Positions 35,640 to 44,675 of a stretch of 64,000 bases of DNA are shown here, piece by piece. Made by a program: the position numbers and the translations under genes. How positions within the stretch are numbered: position 1 is the stretch's first letter; every line of letters begins with the position of its first letter. The stretch is taken from NCBI GenBank assembly GCA_963707065.1, contig CAVPPJ010000005.1, forward strand, positions 372,001 through 436,000. Reading direction: 5' to 3'. Origin of the DNA: Palsa-506 sp963707065. GTDB taxonomy: Bacteria > Actinomycetota > Actinomycetes > Streptosporangiales > Streptosporangiaceae. A model generated the notes under the pieces. That model was not told where the DNA came from, searched no databases, and saw only the letters and a list, made by a program, of their open reading frames with translations.

Positions 35640-36566
35640 ATGTTGAAGGCAGTCCGTTTCAGCCAGTTCGGGGGCCCGGAGGTCCTCGAGATCGTGGATC
35701 TCCCCGATCCGCATCCGGGTCCCGGCCAGGTCCGGATTGCGGTGCGCGCGGCCGGCGTCAACGCAAGCGACTGGAAGAAGCGCAAGGGCCTGATGGATGG
35801 GGAGCTCCCGCAGACCATGGGCCACGAGGCGGCGGGTGTCGTCGACGAGCTCGGTGAGGGCGTTGCGGACGTGGCCGTCGGCGATCGCGTGTTCGGCTTC
35901 TCCGCCGAGGGTGCGGCCCAGGCCGAGCTGGCGGTGCTGTCCTACTATGCGCCGATCCCGCCGTCGGTTGACTTCCCCGGCGCTGCCGCGCTGCCGGCCG
36001 CCATCGAGACGGCTACGCGCGCGCTCGACCAGCTCGGCGCCGGGAGCGGCAGCACGCTGCTCATCAACGGCGCCTCCGGAAGCGTCGGCAGCGCCGCGGT
36101 TCAGCTCGCCGTGGTGCGCGGTGCGCGCGTGATCGGCACCGCCAGTCCCGCCAACCACGAGTACCTGCGCTCGCTGGGCGCCGAGCCCGTCGCCTACGGC
36201 GAGGGCCTCGCCGGGCGGGTTCGCGCACTCGCGCCTGACGGCGTCGACGCCGCGCTCGACGTCGCCGGGAGCGGCGTCCTGCCCGAGCTCATCGAGCTCG
36301 CGGACGGCCCGGAGCACGTCGTGACGATCGCCGACTTCGGTGGCGCCCGCGAGCACGAGGTGAGGTTCAGCAGCGGGGACGCCGGCCGCGCGGTCCACGC
36401 GCTCGCCGGGATCGGCGAGCTGATCGAGTCCGGGCGCTTCTCGCTCCCGGTCGCGCGGACCTTCCCGCTCGCCGAGATCGCGGCGGCGCACCGCGTCAGC
36501 GAGTACGGTCACGTGCGCGGGAAGCTCGTGCTGGTGGTCGGCTCTCCTATGCGCGGGTCCAGGTGA
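35640..36566 (+). CDS. MDR-family NADP-dependent oxidoreductase
   Basis: 308 aa. GroES-like part with 'PGPGQVRIAVRAAGVNASDW' and 'MGHEAAGVVDELGEGVADVA'; Rossmann motif 'LLINGASGSVGSAAVQLAVV'. No zinc ligands are seen. It is similar in architecture to the enzyme at 28879-29850 but not a recent copy. It is divergent from the epimerase gene. Confidence 0.9.
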   Translation: MLKAVRFSQFGGPEVLEIVDLPDPHPGPGQVRIAVRAAGVNASDWKKRKGLMDGELPQTMGHEAAGVVDELGEGVADVAVGDRVFGFSAEGAAQAELAVLSYYAPIPPSVDFPGAAALPAAIETATRALDQLGAGSGSTLLINGASGSVGSAAVQLAVVRGARVIGTASPANHEYLRSLGAEPVAYGEGLAGRVRALAPDGVDAALDVAGSGVLPELIELADGPEHVVTIADFGGAREHEVRFSSGDAGRAVHALAGIGELIESGRFSLPVARTFPLAEIAAAHRVSEYGHVRGKLVLVVGSPMRGSR

Positions 36567-36590
36567 TGCACGCGGACACGACGACGGCTG

Positions 36591-37072
36591 CTAGCTGGCC
36601 AGGGCCGCCAGCTGGGCGGTGATGGCCTCGGTCTTGGGGAACGTCAGGCCGACGAGCGTCACGTGCTTCCAGCGGAGGATGCCCTCGCCGTCGATCACGA
36701 AGACCGACCTGCGCAGGCCGGCCCGGCCAGGCCGATGCCGTACTGCCGGGTGACCGCAAGCCCGGTGTCGGCGAGCAGCGGGAAGGCCAGGTCGTACTTG
36801 CGGGCGAACCCCTCGTGGCTGTCCACATCCTGCGGGCTGATGCCCCACACGGTCGCGCCGAGGCCGGTGAAGCTGTCCAGGCCGGAGGTGTAGGAGCACA
36901 GCTGCTTAGTGCAGACGGAGGTGTTATCACCGGGGTAGAAGGCCAGCACGACCGGCCTGCCGCGCTGCGCTGACAGGGTGTAGTCCGCCCGCGCCGCCCC
37001 TTCGCCGGTCACCAGCACGCCGGGGAGGGTGAAGTCGGGAGCGGTCTTGCCTACCGCTGGCGTCTTGGCCAT
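36591..37072 (-). pseudogene. bcp: Peroxiredoxin (BCP/AhpE-like) with a frameshift
   Basis: The first 115 codons give a thioredoxin-fold peroxiredoxin: 'APDFTLPGV', then 'VVLAFYPGDNTSVCTKQLCS' with peroxidatic and resolving cysteines. After 'RQYGIGLAG' the frame runs out in 'PACAGRSS' and a stop. The true C-terminus ('LRRSVFVIDGEGILRWKHV' to 'ITAQLAALAS') continues in the next frame. One base is missing near 36716-36724 in a run of GGCC repeats. This is either a real inactivation or a sequencing error in GC-rich DNA. Confidence 0.85.
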
Positions 37073-37216
37073 GGTCAGCTTCCTCTAGTCAGCGTTCCGG
37101 ATGCTAAGCACGGGCCTCAACGCACCCGGGCTCCGCCCGCAGAGTACTTTCGGCCGCAGCGCCGTTGCGCCGCGGGGTGTTCCGTTACGTTGCCGGTGCA
37201 TGACAGGATCGCGGCC

Positions 37217-37630
37217 ATGATCGGGCGCCTGCATCACGTGGTCATCGACTGCCCCCACCCGGCCGCGCTCGCCGCCTTCTACTCGGAGCTGACCGGTTTG
37301 CCTCTCACCTGGCAGCAGGACGACTTCGCGGTGATCGCGGCAGACGGCACATCGTCCGGCATAGCGTTCCAGCTAGCGCCCGGCCACCAGCCGCCCCGGT
37401 GGCCGGATCCGCGCTGGCCGCAGCAGTTTCACCTGGACGTCATGGTCGACGACGTTGATGCGGCCGATCCGAGGGTGCTGGCACTCGGCGCCCGGCGGCT
37501 GGCGGCTGACGGCAGTGCCCGCGTGTACGCCGATCCGGCCGGTCATCCGTTCTGCCTGATACCGCGGCCGGCCTGGGCGCCTCCGATCGGTGACGTGCAG
37601 GAAGGGAAACCCGGAACTAGCAGTGGCTGA
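37217..37630 (+). CDS. VOC-family (glyoxalase-like) protein
   Basis: 137 aa. It has two beta-alpha-beta-beta-beta modules: 'GRLHHVVIDCPHPAALAAFY' opens the first and 'QQFHLDVMVDDVDAADPRV' the second, and 'YADPAGHPFCLIPRP' closes the fold. It resembles actinobacterial glyoxalase-like proteins of unknown substrate. AGGA precedes the ATG. The chromate transporter start overlaps its end. Confidence 0.87.
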   Translation: MIGRLHHVVIDCPHPAALAAFYSELTGLPLTWQQDDFAVIAADGTSSGIAFQLAPGHQPPRWPDPRWPQQFHLDVMVDDVDAADPRVLALGARRLAADGSARVYADPAGHPFCLIPRPAWAPPIGDVQEGKPGTSSG

Positions 37631-38873
37631 TCACAAGCCCCCAGCGGACGGGCCGGGAGCGGACGGTCCGGTCCAAGAGCCCGCGGCGGAGACGCCGGGC
37701 GAGCGAGTGCCGCTGGCCACGATCGCCGCCCAGTGGGCGCGGATGGGCGTTATCGGGTTCGGCGGCCCGCCAGCGCACATCGTGCTGCTCCGCACCCTGT
37801 GCGTGGAAAGCCGGCGGTGGCTGTCCGCGCGCGAGTTCGAGGACGGCCTCGCAGCCGCGAACCTGATGCCCGGCCCGGCCTCCACCCAGCTGGCGATTTT
37901 CTGTGCCTGGAAGCTGCGGCGGGCGGCCGGCGCCGTCGTTGGCGGCGTCTGCTTCATCGTCCCCGGCCTGGTCATCATCCTCGCGCTGGCCGTGCTCTTC
38001 CTGGCGGGCAGCCCGCCGCTGTGGGTACGGGGCGCTGCGGCCGGAGCCGGCGCCGCGGTGCCTGCCGTCGCAGTCCAGGCAGCGGTCAGCCTGCTGCCTG
38101 CCAGCCGGAAACGCATGGCGATGAGACGCGCGGCCAGGGCGAGATGGCTCGCCTATCTCGCCGCCGGCGCGGTGGCCTCCGCCACCGCGGGCCCGTTCGT
38201 CGTGGCGGTCCTGCTCGCGTGCGGTCTCGCCGAGGTCGCGGTGCAGCTGAGGGCCGCGCCCGGGCCATCATCCGGGCTGCCGGCCGGGGGATTGCTTGGC
38301 GGGCCGCCGTTTCTCGCCGGGCCGGCGATCGCCGCTGGCGGCATCGGCGCGCTGGCCTGGGTAGCGATCAAGGTAGGCGCCCTGTCCTTCGGCGGCGGCT
38401 TCGTGATCATCCCGCTGATGCAGCACGACGCGGTCGTCACCTATCACTGGATGACCGGGGCGCAGTTCCTCAATGCGGTTGCCCTGGGCCAGGTAACTCC
38501 CGGCCCGGTGGTGCTGACCGTCGCCGTCGTCGGCTACGCCGCCGCGGGCATCGGCGGCGGACTGCTCGCGGCGCTGATCGCGTTCCTGCCGTCGTTCATG
38601 TTCGTCATCGCCGGCGGCCCGCACCTCGGCCGCCTCCGGGCCAGTGATCGCGCGCAGTCGTTCCTGTCCGGGTCCGGGGCTGCGGCCATCGGGGCAATCG
38701 CGGGGGCGGCGATCCCGCTCGGCCTCGAACTCAGCCACTGGTGGCAGGCCGCCGTCCTGCTGCTGGCCGGCGTCTGGCTGCTGGCCTTGCGCCGGGGCAC
38801 TGTCACCGCGCTGCTGTGCTCCGCCGGGCTGGGCATCATCGCCGCGCTGGCCGGCGCCCCCGTCGGCCACTGA
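37623..38873 (+). CDS. chrA: Chromate transporter ChrA, two-domain form
   Basis: 416 aa. It has two homologous CHR halves, each with about six membrane segments: the first with 'MGVIGFGGPPAHI' and 'LMPGPASTQLAIF', the second with 'VGALSFGGGFVIIPLMQHDA' and 'ALGQVTPGPVVLTVAVVGY'. It exports chromate, probably with protons. The GTG start lies within the end of the preceding gene; an upstream alternative exists but has no better ribosome site. The Pro/Ala-rich N-terminal 30 residues are cytoplasmic. Confidence 0.92.
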   Translation: MADHKPPADGPGADGPVQEPAAETPGERVPLATIAAQWARMGVIGFGGPPAHIVLLRTLCVESRRWLSAREFEDGLAAANLMPGPASTQLAIFCAWKLRRAAGAVVGGVCFIVPGLVIILALAVLFLAGSPPLWVRGAAAGAGAAVPAVAVQAAVSLLPASRKRMAMRRAARARWLAYLAAGAVASATAGPFVVAVLLACGLAEVAVQLRAAPGPSSGLPAGGLLGGPPFLAGPAIAAGGIGALAWVAIKVGALSFGGGFVIIPLMQHDAVVTYHWMTGAQFLNAVALGQVTPGPVVLTVAVVGYAAAGIGGGLLAALIAFLPSFMFVIAGGPHLGRLRASDRAQSFLSGSGAAAIGAIAGAAIPLGLELSHWWQAAVLLLAGVWLLALRRGTVTALLCSAGLGIIAALAGAPVGH

Positions 38874-38913
38874 CGAAATGCGCTGAGGACCGCTCAGTCG
38901 CGACGCCCAGTCC

Positions 38914-39105
38914 ATGCTCACGGATCTGCAATGGCACTGGGAGGACGCATACAAGATCACTTGCCGGGACGGCGTGTGGCTGGCCGTGCCGCTGGCTGAT
39001 CCGTTCGTGACTATCTCGCGCGACAGTTCCGGTGCGCTTCGCGAGGCGCTCAGGCGGGACTACGCAGCGCGGCGCCGTCAGCGTCCGGCAGGCAGCAGCA
39101 CCTAG
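38914..39105 (+). CDS. Small hypothetical protein
   Basis: 63 aa: 'DLQWHWEDAYKITCRDGVWL' then 'ALREALRRDYAARRR'. The layout (aromatic start, acidic middle, 'LRxxLRxDYAAR' end) resembles a frequent small actinobacterial protein, but I know no function. No clear ribosome site. Confidence 0.55.
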   Translation: MLTDLQWHWEDAYKITCRDGVWLAVPLADPFVTISRDSSGALREALRRDYAARRRQRPAGSST

Positions 39106-39166
39106 CGCACGCCAGGGCAGCTGCCCGGCACAGCCGCTTGCAAATCCGGACTGGCGCGCCCGGCGG

Positions 39167-40375
39167 TTACTGATGATAGGTCTGCAGGAACGTGCCGAGC
39201 CGGCCGATGGCGTCGTCCAGCACATCCACCGGGGCCAGGAACACCAGCCGCAGATGATCGGCCGTGGGCAGGTTGAAGCCCGTGCCGTGGGTGAGCAGCA
39301 GATGCTGCTGTTCTAGCAGCTCGATGACCATCTGCTCGTCGTCGGCGATCTTGTGCACCTCGGGGTCAAGGCGCGGGAACAGGTACAGGGCGCCGAGTGG
39401 CTTGACGCAGTCCACCCCGGGAATCTCGTTCATCTTCCGCCAGGCGCGGTCGCGCTGCTCGCGCAGCCGCCCGCCCGGCTGCAGCAGGTGCGCGATGCCC
39501 TGGCCGCCGCCGAGGGCGGTCTGGATGGCGTACTGGGCCGGCACGTTCGGGCACATCCGCATATTGGCCAGCAGTTCCAGCCCTTCGAGGTACTCGGCTG
39601 CGTCCTGCTTAGGCCCGGAGACCACCAGCCAGCCGGACCGGAATCCGGCCAGCCGGTAGGTCTTGGACAGCCCGCACATCGTCAGCACCAGCAGGTCGGG
39701 GGCCAGCGCGGCGGCGCACTCGTGCACCGCGTCCTCGTACAGGATCTGGTCGTAGATCTCGTCGGAGAGCACCAGGAGCCCGTGCCGCCGGGCCAGTTCC
39801 AGCAGCCCGAGCAGGGTTTCCCTGGAGTACACCGCGCCGGTCGGGTTGTTCGGGTTGATGATCACCAGCGCCCGGGTCCGCGGGGTAATCTGCGCGGCGA
39901 CGTGCTCGAGATCGGGTGCCCAGCCGGCTTCCTCGTCGCAGCGGTAATGCACGGCGCGGCCGCCGCACAGGCTGACCGCCCCGGTCCACAGCGGGTAGTC
40001 AGGGCTGGGGATGAGCACTTCGTCGCCGGTGTCCAGCAGGGCCTGCAGGGCCATCACGATGAGCTCGGAAACTCCGTTGCCGAGGAACACGTCGTCGGGC
40101 CCGACCCCGTGCACGCCGCGGCTCTCATACGACTGCGCGACCGCGAGCCTGGCCGGGTGGATGCCCCGTGCGTCGCTGTAGCCCTGCGCGTCGCCGATGT
40201 TCTGCACGACGTCGTGCAGCACCGCATCGGGAGCCATGATGCCGAAGTGCGCCGGGTTGCCAAGGTTGAGCTTGAGGATCGGATATCCCTGCGCCTCAAG
40301 CTGCCTGGCCCGTTGCAGTACCGGCCCCCTGATGTCGTACCGGACGTTCTGCAGCCTGCTGGCCTGCGACACCAT
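39167..40375 (-). CDS. Fold-type I aminotransferase (alanine aminotransferase, AlaA-like)
   Basis: 402 aa. PLP lysine lies in 'GLSKTYRLAGFRSGWLV', the cofactor Asp in 'LVLSDEIYDQILYED', substrate features in 'INPNNPTGAVYS', and the C-terminal Arg in 'HLRLVFLAPVD'. The N-terminus 'DIRGPVLQRARQLEAQGYPI' is typical of AlaA/AlaT, which makes alanine from pyruvate and glutamate. It is monocistronic. Confidence 0.93.
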   Translation of the reverse strand: MVSQASRLQNVRYDIRGPVLQRARQLEAQGYPILKLNLGNPAHFGIMAPDAVLHDVVQNIGDAQGYSDARGIHPARLAVAQSYESRGVHGVGPDDVFLGNGVSELIVMALQALLDTGDEVLIPSPDYPLWTGAVSLCGGRAVHYRCDEEAGWAPDLEHVAAQITPRTRALVIINPNNPTGAVYSRETLLGLLELARRHGLLVLSDEIYDQILYEDAVHECAAALAPDLLVLTMCGLSKTYRLAGFRSGWLVVSGPKQDAAEYLEGLELLANMRMCPNVPAQYAIQTALGGGQGIAHLLQPGGRLREQRDRAWRKMNEIPGVDCVKPLGALYLFPRLDPEVHKIADDEQMVIELLEQQHLLLTHGTGFNLPTADHLRLVFLAPVDVLDDAIGRLGTFLQTYHQ

Positions 40376-40474
40376 TTGCCCCGTGCCTCCTCGTCTCGAA
40401 GGGTCTATCGTGCCCGAAGAAGGCGTGCCGCGCTCGGATTAACCCGCGGCCACGCCCGGCATGGGCTGCTGCCG

Positions 40475-41299
40475 TTACCCGGCCTGGTCTCTCACGGGCC
40501 TGCTGGCCTGCTCCGCGGGGAGCTGCGGCAACTCGGTAACGGGCGGGTCATGATGCCCGGCCAGCAGATCCTGCAACCGGATTTTCACCCGCTCGACGGG
40601 CCGCCGCAGCCGGCGCTCCCGGTACTCGGCCTTGGCGAGTTTCCTCGGCCGCGCGCAGTAACGCCATCGCGCCCAGGGCGATCCGGGCCGGGCGATCCTG
40701 ATCGCGCCGACAAAGAACAGCGGGGGTACGAACAGGCCGACCAGGCCGGTCCAGATCTTTCCCTTGAGCAGGGTGACCGCCGCCAGCAGAAACAACACGA
40801 CAATCACGAGAACGAGCCCGGCAGCCGCGTCCCCGGCACTGGGCAGCCGCAAGTAGCGGGCGATGTCGTGCAACCCCACCGGGGTAACTCCGAGCAGCAG
40901 CAGCGCGGTGATCCCGGCGGCGACGAAAACAGCGTCGATGGACAGCCGGCCCGCGCTTGTCCAGTACACGTCGCGCAGGTGCAGCATGACCGCGAACTCG
41001 TCCAGGACGAGCGCGGTGCCGAGGCCGAAGATCGCGGCAGATCCCCCTCGCCAGTCCACCGAGGCGATCGGGGCGGCCAGCTGGGCCACCCCGCCCACGA
41101 CCATGAAGACGACGCCGAAGACCATATGGTGCACGTGCAGGTCGCCAGGCGTCACATTGCCGAACCACCAGCGGACCTTAGCGCGGATGAGCCGGACCGA
41201 CAGCCGGGTAAAACCGAAGCTGGTGACGAAGGCGACGAAGAAGCAGAACAGCGGCAGCCGCCCGGTATGCACGATCTGCGATGTGAACCAGCCAGACAC
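40475..41299 (-). CDS. Conserved integral membrane protein
   Basis: 274 aa with about six transmembrane segments between residues 10 and 210 and a basic cytoplasmic tail ('YRERRLRRPVERVKIRL'). The motif 'GDLHVHHMVFGVVFM' with three histidines near a membrane edge could bind metal, but the family has no function known to me. The GTG at VSGWFTS is preferred; the frame is open further upstream without membrane character. Confidence 0.75.
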   Translation of the reverse strand: MSGWFTSQIVHTGRLPLFCFFVAFVTSFGFTRLSVRLIRAKVRWWFGNVTPGDLHVHHMVFGVVFMVVGGVAQLAAPIASVDWRGGSAAIFGLGTALVLDEFAVMLHLRDVYWTSAGRLSIDAVFVAAGITALLLLGVTPVGLHDIARYLRLPSAGDAAAGLVLVIVVLFLLAAVTLLKGKIWTGLVGLFVPPLFFVGAIRIARPGSPWARWRYCARPRKLAKAEYRERRLRRPVERVKIRLQDLLAGHHDPPVTELPQLPAEQASRPVRDQAG

Positions 41300-41574
41300 G
41301 GGGCACCCTACTTGCCGGGGCGGGAGATGACAGCCAGCAGCGCCGTCGCCGGAGTACCTCGTGCTGCCACGTTGAGTCACATTAGGGTACCGGGCGTGCG
41401 GTAAGGACGAACATTGCCGCCCGCTGACTACCTCGACAGCACAGCGTGGCGTTTAGGCGCCTTGGTGTCCCCAGCGCGGCATCGGTACCTTGACATCATG
41501 CGGAACCGGCCCCGGCAGTGCCATCAAGGGCGCATTCCAGCTCGCTGCCGCTAGGTCATAAGGAGTTCCGGCCG

Positions 41575-42744
41575 ATGCCCGATCGCCTCTTGCCGGACAT
41601 GTCGTGGGCGCAGGTCAGCGCCAGGCGCCTTGACCGGCACGGGCTCTCGGCGCCGCTGACGGACGCCGAGCCCGCCGATGCCGTCGCCGCCATGTGCGGT
41701 GCGCATGCGCAGTTGCTGACCGCGGCCGAGTGGTCCGTCGGGCTGCGGCTGGCCGGCGTCACCCGCGGCGACGTCCAGATGGCCCTGTGGACCGGGCACA
41801 GCCTGGTGAAGACCTTCGGGCCGCGCGGCACCGTGCACCTGCTGCCCACCCGTGACCTGCCCCAGTGGACCGGGGCGCTATCGGCGCTGCCCTCGGCGCC
41901 GAATTCCTCCGCGACAGATGTCCGGCTGACGCCCGGGCAGACCGATGCGGTTATCGAGGCCATCGCCGATGCGCTGGCCGAGGCCGATCTGACGACCGAC
42001 GAGCTGTCCGATGCGGTCGTTGCCCGGGCCGGCGCCTGGGCCGGTGACCTGGTCGTGCCCGCGTTCCAGGGCATGTGGCCGCGGTGGCGCCAGGCCCTGC
42101 CGCTCGCCGGGATGCGGGGCGCGCTGTGCTTCGGGCCCAACCGGGGCCGGAAGGTGACCTACACCAGCCCGCGCCAGTGGCTGCCCGGCTTCCGCCCGGC
42201 AGCCGCACAGCCCGCCCTGGCCGGGCTGGTCCGCGGCTATCTGCAGGCCTACGGGCCGGCCACGCCCGCGCAGTTCGCGCAGTGGCTGGGGGCGCCGCGG
42301 CGGTGGGCCGCGGAGCTCTTCAGCTCGCTGGCCGGCGAGCTTGCGCAGGTGCAGCTCGGCGGTATGCCGGCCTGGCTGGCCGCCGGGGACGGCGCGAGGC
42401 CGTCCGCGCCGCCCCGCGGCGTACGGCTGCTGCCGTACTTCGACGCCTATGTGGTGGCCGGCCGGCCCCGCGAGCTTCTCTACCCCGGCCGTGCCGCTGA
42501 GCGGGCGCTGACCCCGAGCGGCCAGGCCGGGAACTACCCGGTGCTGCTCATCGACGGAACCGTCGGGGGAGTGTGGCACCACCGCCGCTCTGGCCGGCAG
42601 CTTGACCTCACCGTCGAGCCGTTCGGCCAGCTGACCGCGAGGCACCGCCGCGAGCTCGACGACCAGGTGCAGCGATTCGGGGCGTTCCTCGGCGGCACGC
42701 CCCAGCTGGTCATCGGCACGGTCACCGTCGGCGCCCACGCATGA
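41575..42744 (+). CDS. Winged-helix DNA-binding protein (HTH_42/YcaQ-like)
   Basis: 389 aa. It has repeated winged-helix units and the family pattern 'ARRLDRHGLSAP' ... 'MALWTGHSLVKTFGPRGTVH' ... 'LPYFDAYVVAG'. HTH_42 proteins include DNA-crosslink glycosylases (AlkX/YcaQ, Streptomyces AZL); the catalytic QxQ or QxD motif of those enzymes was not identified, so activity is open. AAGGAG lies 10 nt before the ATG. Confidence 0.88.
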   Translation: MPDRLLPDMSWAQVSARRLDRHGLSAPLTDAEPADAVAAMCGAHAQLLTAAEWSVGLRLAGVTRGDVQMALWTGHSLVKTFGPRGTVHLLPTRDLPQWTGALSALPSAPNSSATDVRLTPGQTDAVIEAIADALAEADLTTDELSDAVVARAGAWAGDLVVPAFQGMWPRWRQALPLAGMRGALCFGPNRGRKVTYTSPRQWLPGFRPAAAQPALAGLVRGYLQAYGPATPAQFAQWLGAPRRWAAELFSSLAGELAQVQLGGMPAWLAAGDGARPSAPPRGVRLLPYFDAYVVAGRPRELLYPGRAAERALTPSGQAGNYPVLLIDGTVGGVWHHRRSGRQLDLTVEPFGQLTARHRRELDDQVQRFGAFLGGTPQLVIGTVTVGAHA

Positions 42745-43082
42745 CCCCGCTCCCGGAACCAGCGGGGGAGCCGGTGACCGCGGACGCGGGCCGCATATTC
42801 GCGAGACCGGAAAGCCTGGCGGGCGTCGTTCGCGCTGCCTTCGGCCCCGGTCCCCGGCTCGCCGCGGTGGACCGGCTGCGCGGCGGCAGCAAGAAGGGGG
42901 TGTACCGCCTCACCTTCGATGACGGCGCAACCGTCATCGGCTACCTATGGAACGCGGCGGAGAACTACTGGCCGGCCGGGCGGCGCGAAACCGGCGAGAG
43001 CCACGCGGACCCGTTCTCGGATGCTTCCGGCGCCGATCTCTTCAGGCCAGCCACGCATCCTCGGTGGCGTCCGTGGCCATGA
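42741..43082 (+). pseudogene. 5' fragment of a phosphotransferase (APH-like)
   Basis: 113 aa. Residues 25-85 ('SLAGVVRAAFGPGPRLAAVD', 'GGSKKGVYRLTFDDGATVIG') look like the start of an aminoglycoside-phosphotransferase fold kinase. The catalytic HGDxxxxN and metal Asp parts, which should follow within 150 residues, are missing. The frame stops and the next 115 bp are noncoding. Its ATG overlaps the upstream stop (ATGA), as in an intact operon. Confidence 0.6.
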
Positions 43083-43199
43083 GAAAGTGGTTCTGATCCA
43101 CGGCGGGTGCCGGGGCTGCGGATGATGGTCCTTGCCGGCCAGGACCGGCTGCGGTGCGGCATTCTGGCCGCCCCTAGGTGAGGGTACGGAGGTCAGGGC

Positions 43200-44090
43200 A
43201 TGCTCTTGGCGGTGGTGTTCGCCTTGGCCGCCGCATTGTCCAACGCGGTCAATTTGCTGACGCAGCACAAGGCGAGCATCGGCGCACCGAGACGGGTAAA
43301 GGGCTGGCGGCTGGTGCTGTACCTGCCGCGGCAGCCGCTGTGGCTGCTGGGTGTCGCCGCGGCGGTGGGCTCATTCGTCTTCCAGGCCCTGGCCTTGCTC
43401 AACGGCCCGATGTCGGTGGTCCAGCCGCTGCTGATCACCGAGCTGATCTTCGGCCTGGTCCTGCGCCGGGTGTGGATTCACCAGGACGTGGCCCCGGCCG
43501 CGTGGGCATCGGTCAGCGTCGTCTGCGTGACCCTGGCCGTGTTCCTCGCCGTCGGCGAGCCCACCGGCGGCCACCCCTACCCGGCGGCGGCACACTGGCT
43601 GTCGGCCGGGCTGGTACTCGGCGGTGCCATCGTGGTGCTGACCTTGCTGGGCTTGCGGGGCTCGCCGGTGCGCCGGGCGGCTGCGCTGGCGGCGGCGACG
43701 GGGCTGATGGCCTCGCTGGAGGCGTCGTTCCTCAAGACGGCGACCCAGACGCTGTCGGTGTCCGGCATTGGCGGCATGCTGATGGCCTGGCCGGTGTATG
43801 CGTTTATCGCCGCCACGATCATAGGCGCGGTGCTCCAGCAGGGCGCGCTGCACGTCGGACCGCTGAGCGTGTCCCAGCCGCTGCTGGTCATCATCGACCC
43901 GTTCGCCAGCATCCTGTTGAGCGTCTGGCTGTTCGGCGAGCGGTTCACCGACAGCCCGGCGAAAATCGCCATCGGCGTCGTGGCGTTCGCGGTGCTGGCC
44001 GCCGGGGTCGTCATGCTGACCCGGACAGCGCCCCAGGATCTCACTCCATCCAAGCCCGCCAGGCAGGCCGGTGCAGGATCTACGCCGTAG
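43200..44090 (+). CDS. DMT-family transporter
   Basis: 296 aa with about ten transmembrane segments in two five-helix halves; 'GPMSVVQPLLITELIFGLVL' and 'GPLSVSQPLLVIIDPFASIL' are the matching half-repeats of EamA-like carriers. It has the same layout as the protein at 11684-12634. GGAGG precedes the ATG. It overlaps the next, convergent gene by 11 bp. Confidence 0.85.
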   Translation: MLLAVVFALAAALSNAVNLLTQHKASIGAPRRVKGWRLVLYLPRQPLWLLGVAAAVGSFVFQALALLNGPMSVVQPLLITELIFGLVLRRVWIHQDVAPAAWASVSVVCVTLAVFLAVGEPTGGHPYPAAAHWLSAGLVLGGAIVVLTLLGLRGSPVRRAAALAAATGLMASLEASFLKTATQTLSVSGIGGMLMAWPVYAFIAATIIGAVLQQGALHVGPLSVSQPLLVIIDPFASILLSVWLFGERFTDSPAKIAIGVVAFAVLAAGVVMLTRTAPQDLTPSKPARQAGAGSTP

Positions 44091-44511
44091 GGCCGTCTTC
44101 GCCGTCTTGACCGGCGAGGGCGCGGGCGGCTGCGGTCTCGTGCTCGTTCATGCCCTCGTAGTGCAGGCTGGCGTGCTGCTGTGCCTGCTGGTCGATCCAC
44201 CGGCTGTGCGCCTCCCAGGCGGACTGCTTGCTCGTGCCGAGAGCCGCGCCGATCTGCGACCAGGAAGCGCCTGCTATCCGGGCGGACCGGACCGTCAGCT
44301 GGCGGCCGTAGGCAGCCTTGCGAGCGATCACCTCGCCCAGGGCCAGCAGCTCCAGCGCCTCCTGCCGGGGTAGCTGCCGGGGACCGAATGGGTCGTCGTG
44401 GTCCATGCCCGCTGCCGTCGATGCGAGCAGGTCACGGGCCCGGAGATCGTCGTAGCGGGCGACGGCGGTGGCGAGGGTGTGCTGGCGTTCGAGGCTGCCG
44501 GGCGTTGTCAT
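44080..44511 (-). CDS. Helix-turn-helix protein of unknown role
   Basis: 143 aa. The central segment 'ARIAGASWSQIGAALGTSKQ' followed by 'SAWEAHSRWID' is a clear helix-turn-helix of the sigma region-4-like type. N-terminal helices and an acidic C-terminus flank it. The ATG at MTTPGSL is chosen; a TTG 36 nt upstream is also open. Palindromes upstream suggest it controls its own divergent promoter region. Confidence 0.72.
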   Translation of the reverse strand: MTTPGSLERQHTLATAVARYDDLRARDLLASTAAGMDHDDPFGPRQLPRQEALELLALGEVIARKAAYGRQLTVRSARIAGASWSQIGAALGTSKQSAWEAHSRWIDQQAQQHASLHYEGMNEHETAAARALAGQDGEDGPTA

Positions 44512-44525
44512 AACCTCACTCTTTT

Positions 44526-44584
44526 CGTCAGGATGACCTGACGTCAAGCAAGCCTGACGATATTTCGCTCACGGCGAAATATCG
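44526..44584. promoter_or_regulatory. Clustered palindromes in a divergent promoter region
   Basis: CGTCAGG-ATGA-CCTGACG (44526-44543), another half-site CCTGACG (44553-44559), and an 11-bp inverted repeat CGATATTTCGC with a 5-nt centre (44558-44584) lie between the helix-turn-helix gene and the acetyltransferase gene. They look like operator sites, or the last could be a hairpin in the leader RNA. Confidence 0.6.
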
Positions 44585-44675
44585 AGGGCAGGTTCCCGCG
44601 GTTCTCCCCGGTCTGGCATTCGGGGTGCCGCGAAAACGGATCGCACCGGCGTGCGTTCCTCCGTACGGTTGCTGG

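Noticed and set aside
42919..43125. Alternative frame ending 'GHEKVVLIHGGC' after the phosphotransferase fragment
   Set aside because: The peptide hints at a hydrolase-like motif, but the frame is short, has no start signal and overlaps the better-supported fragment.
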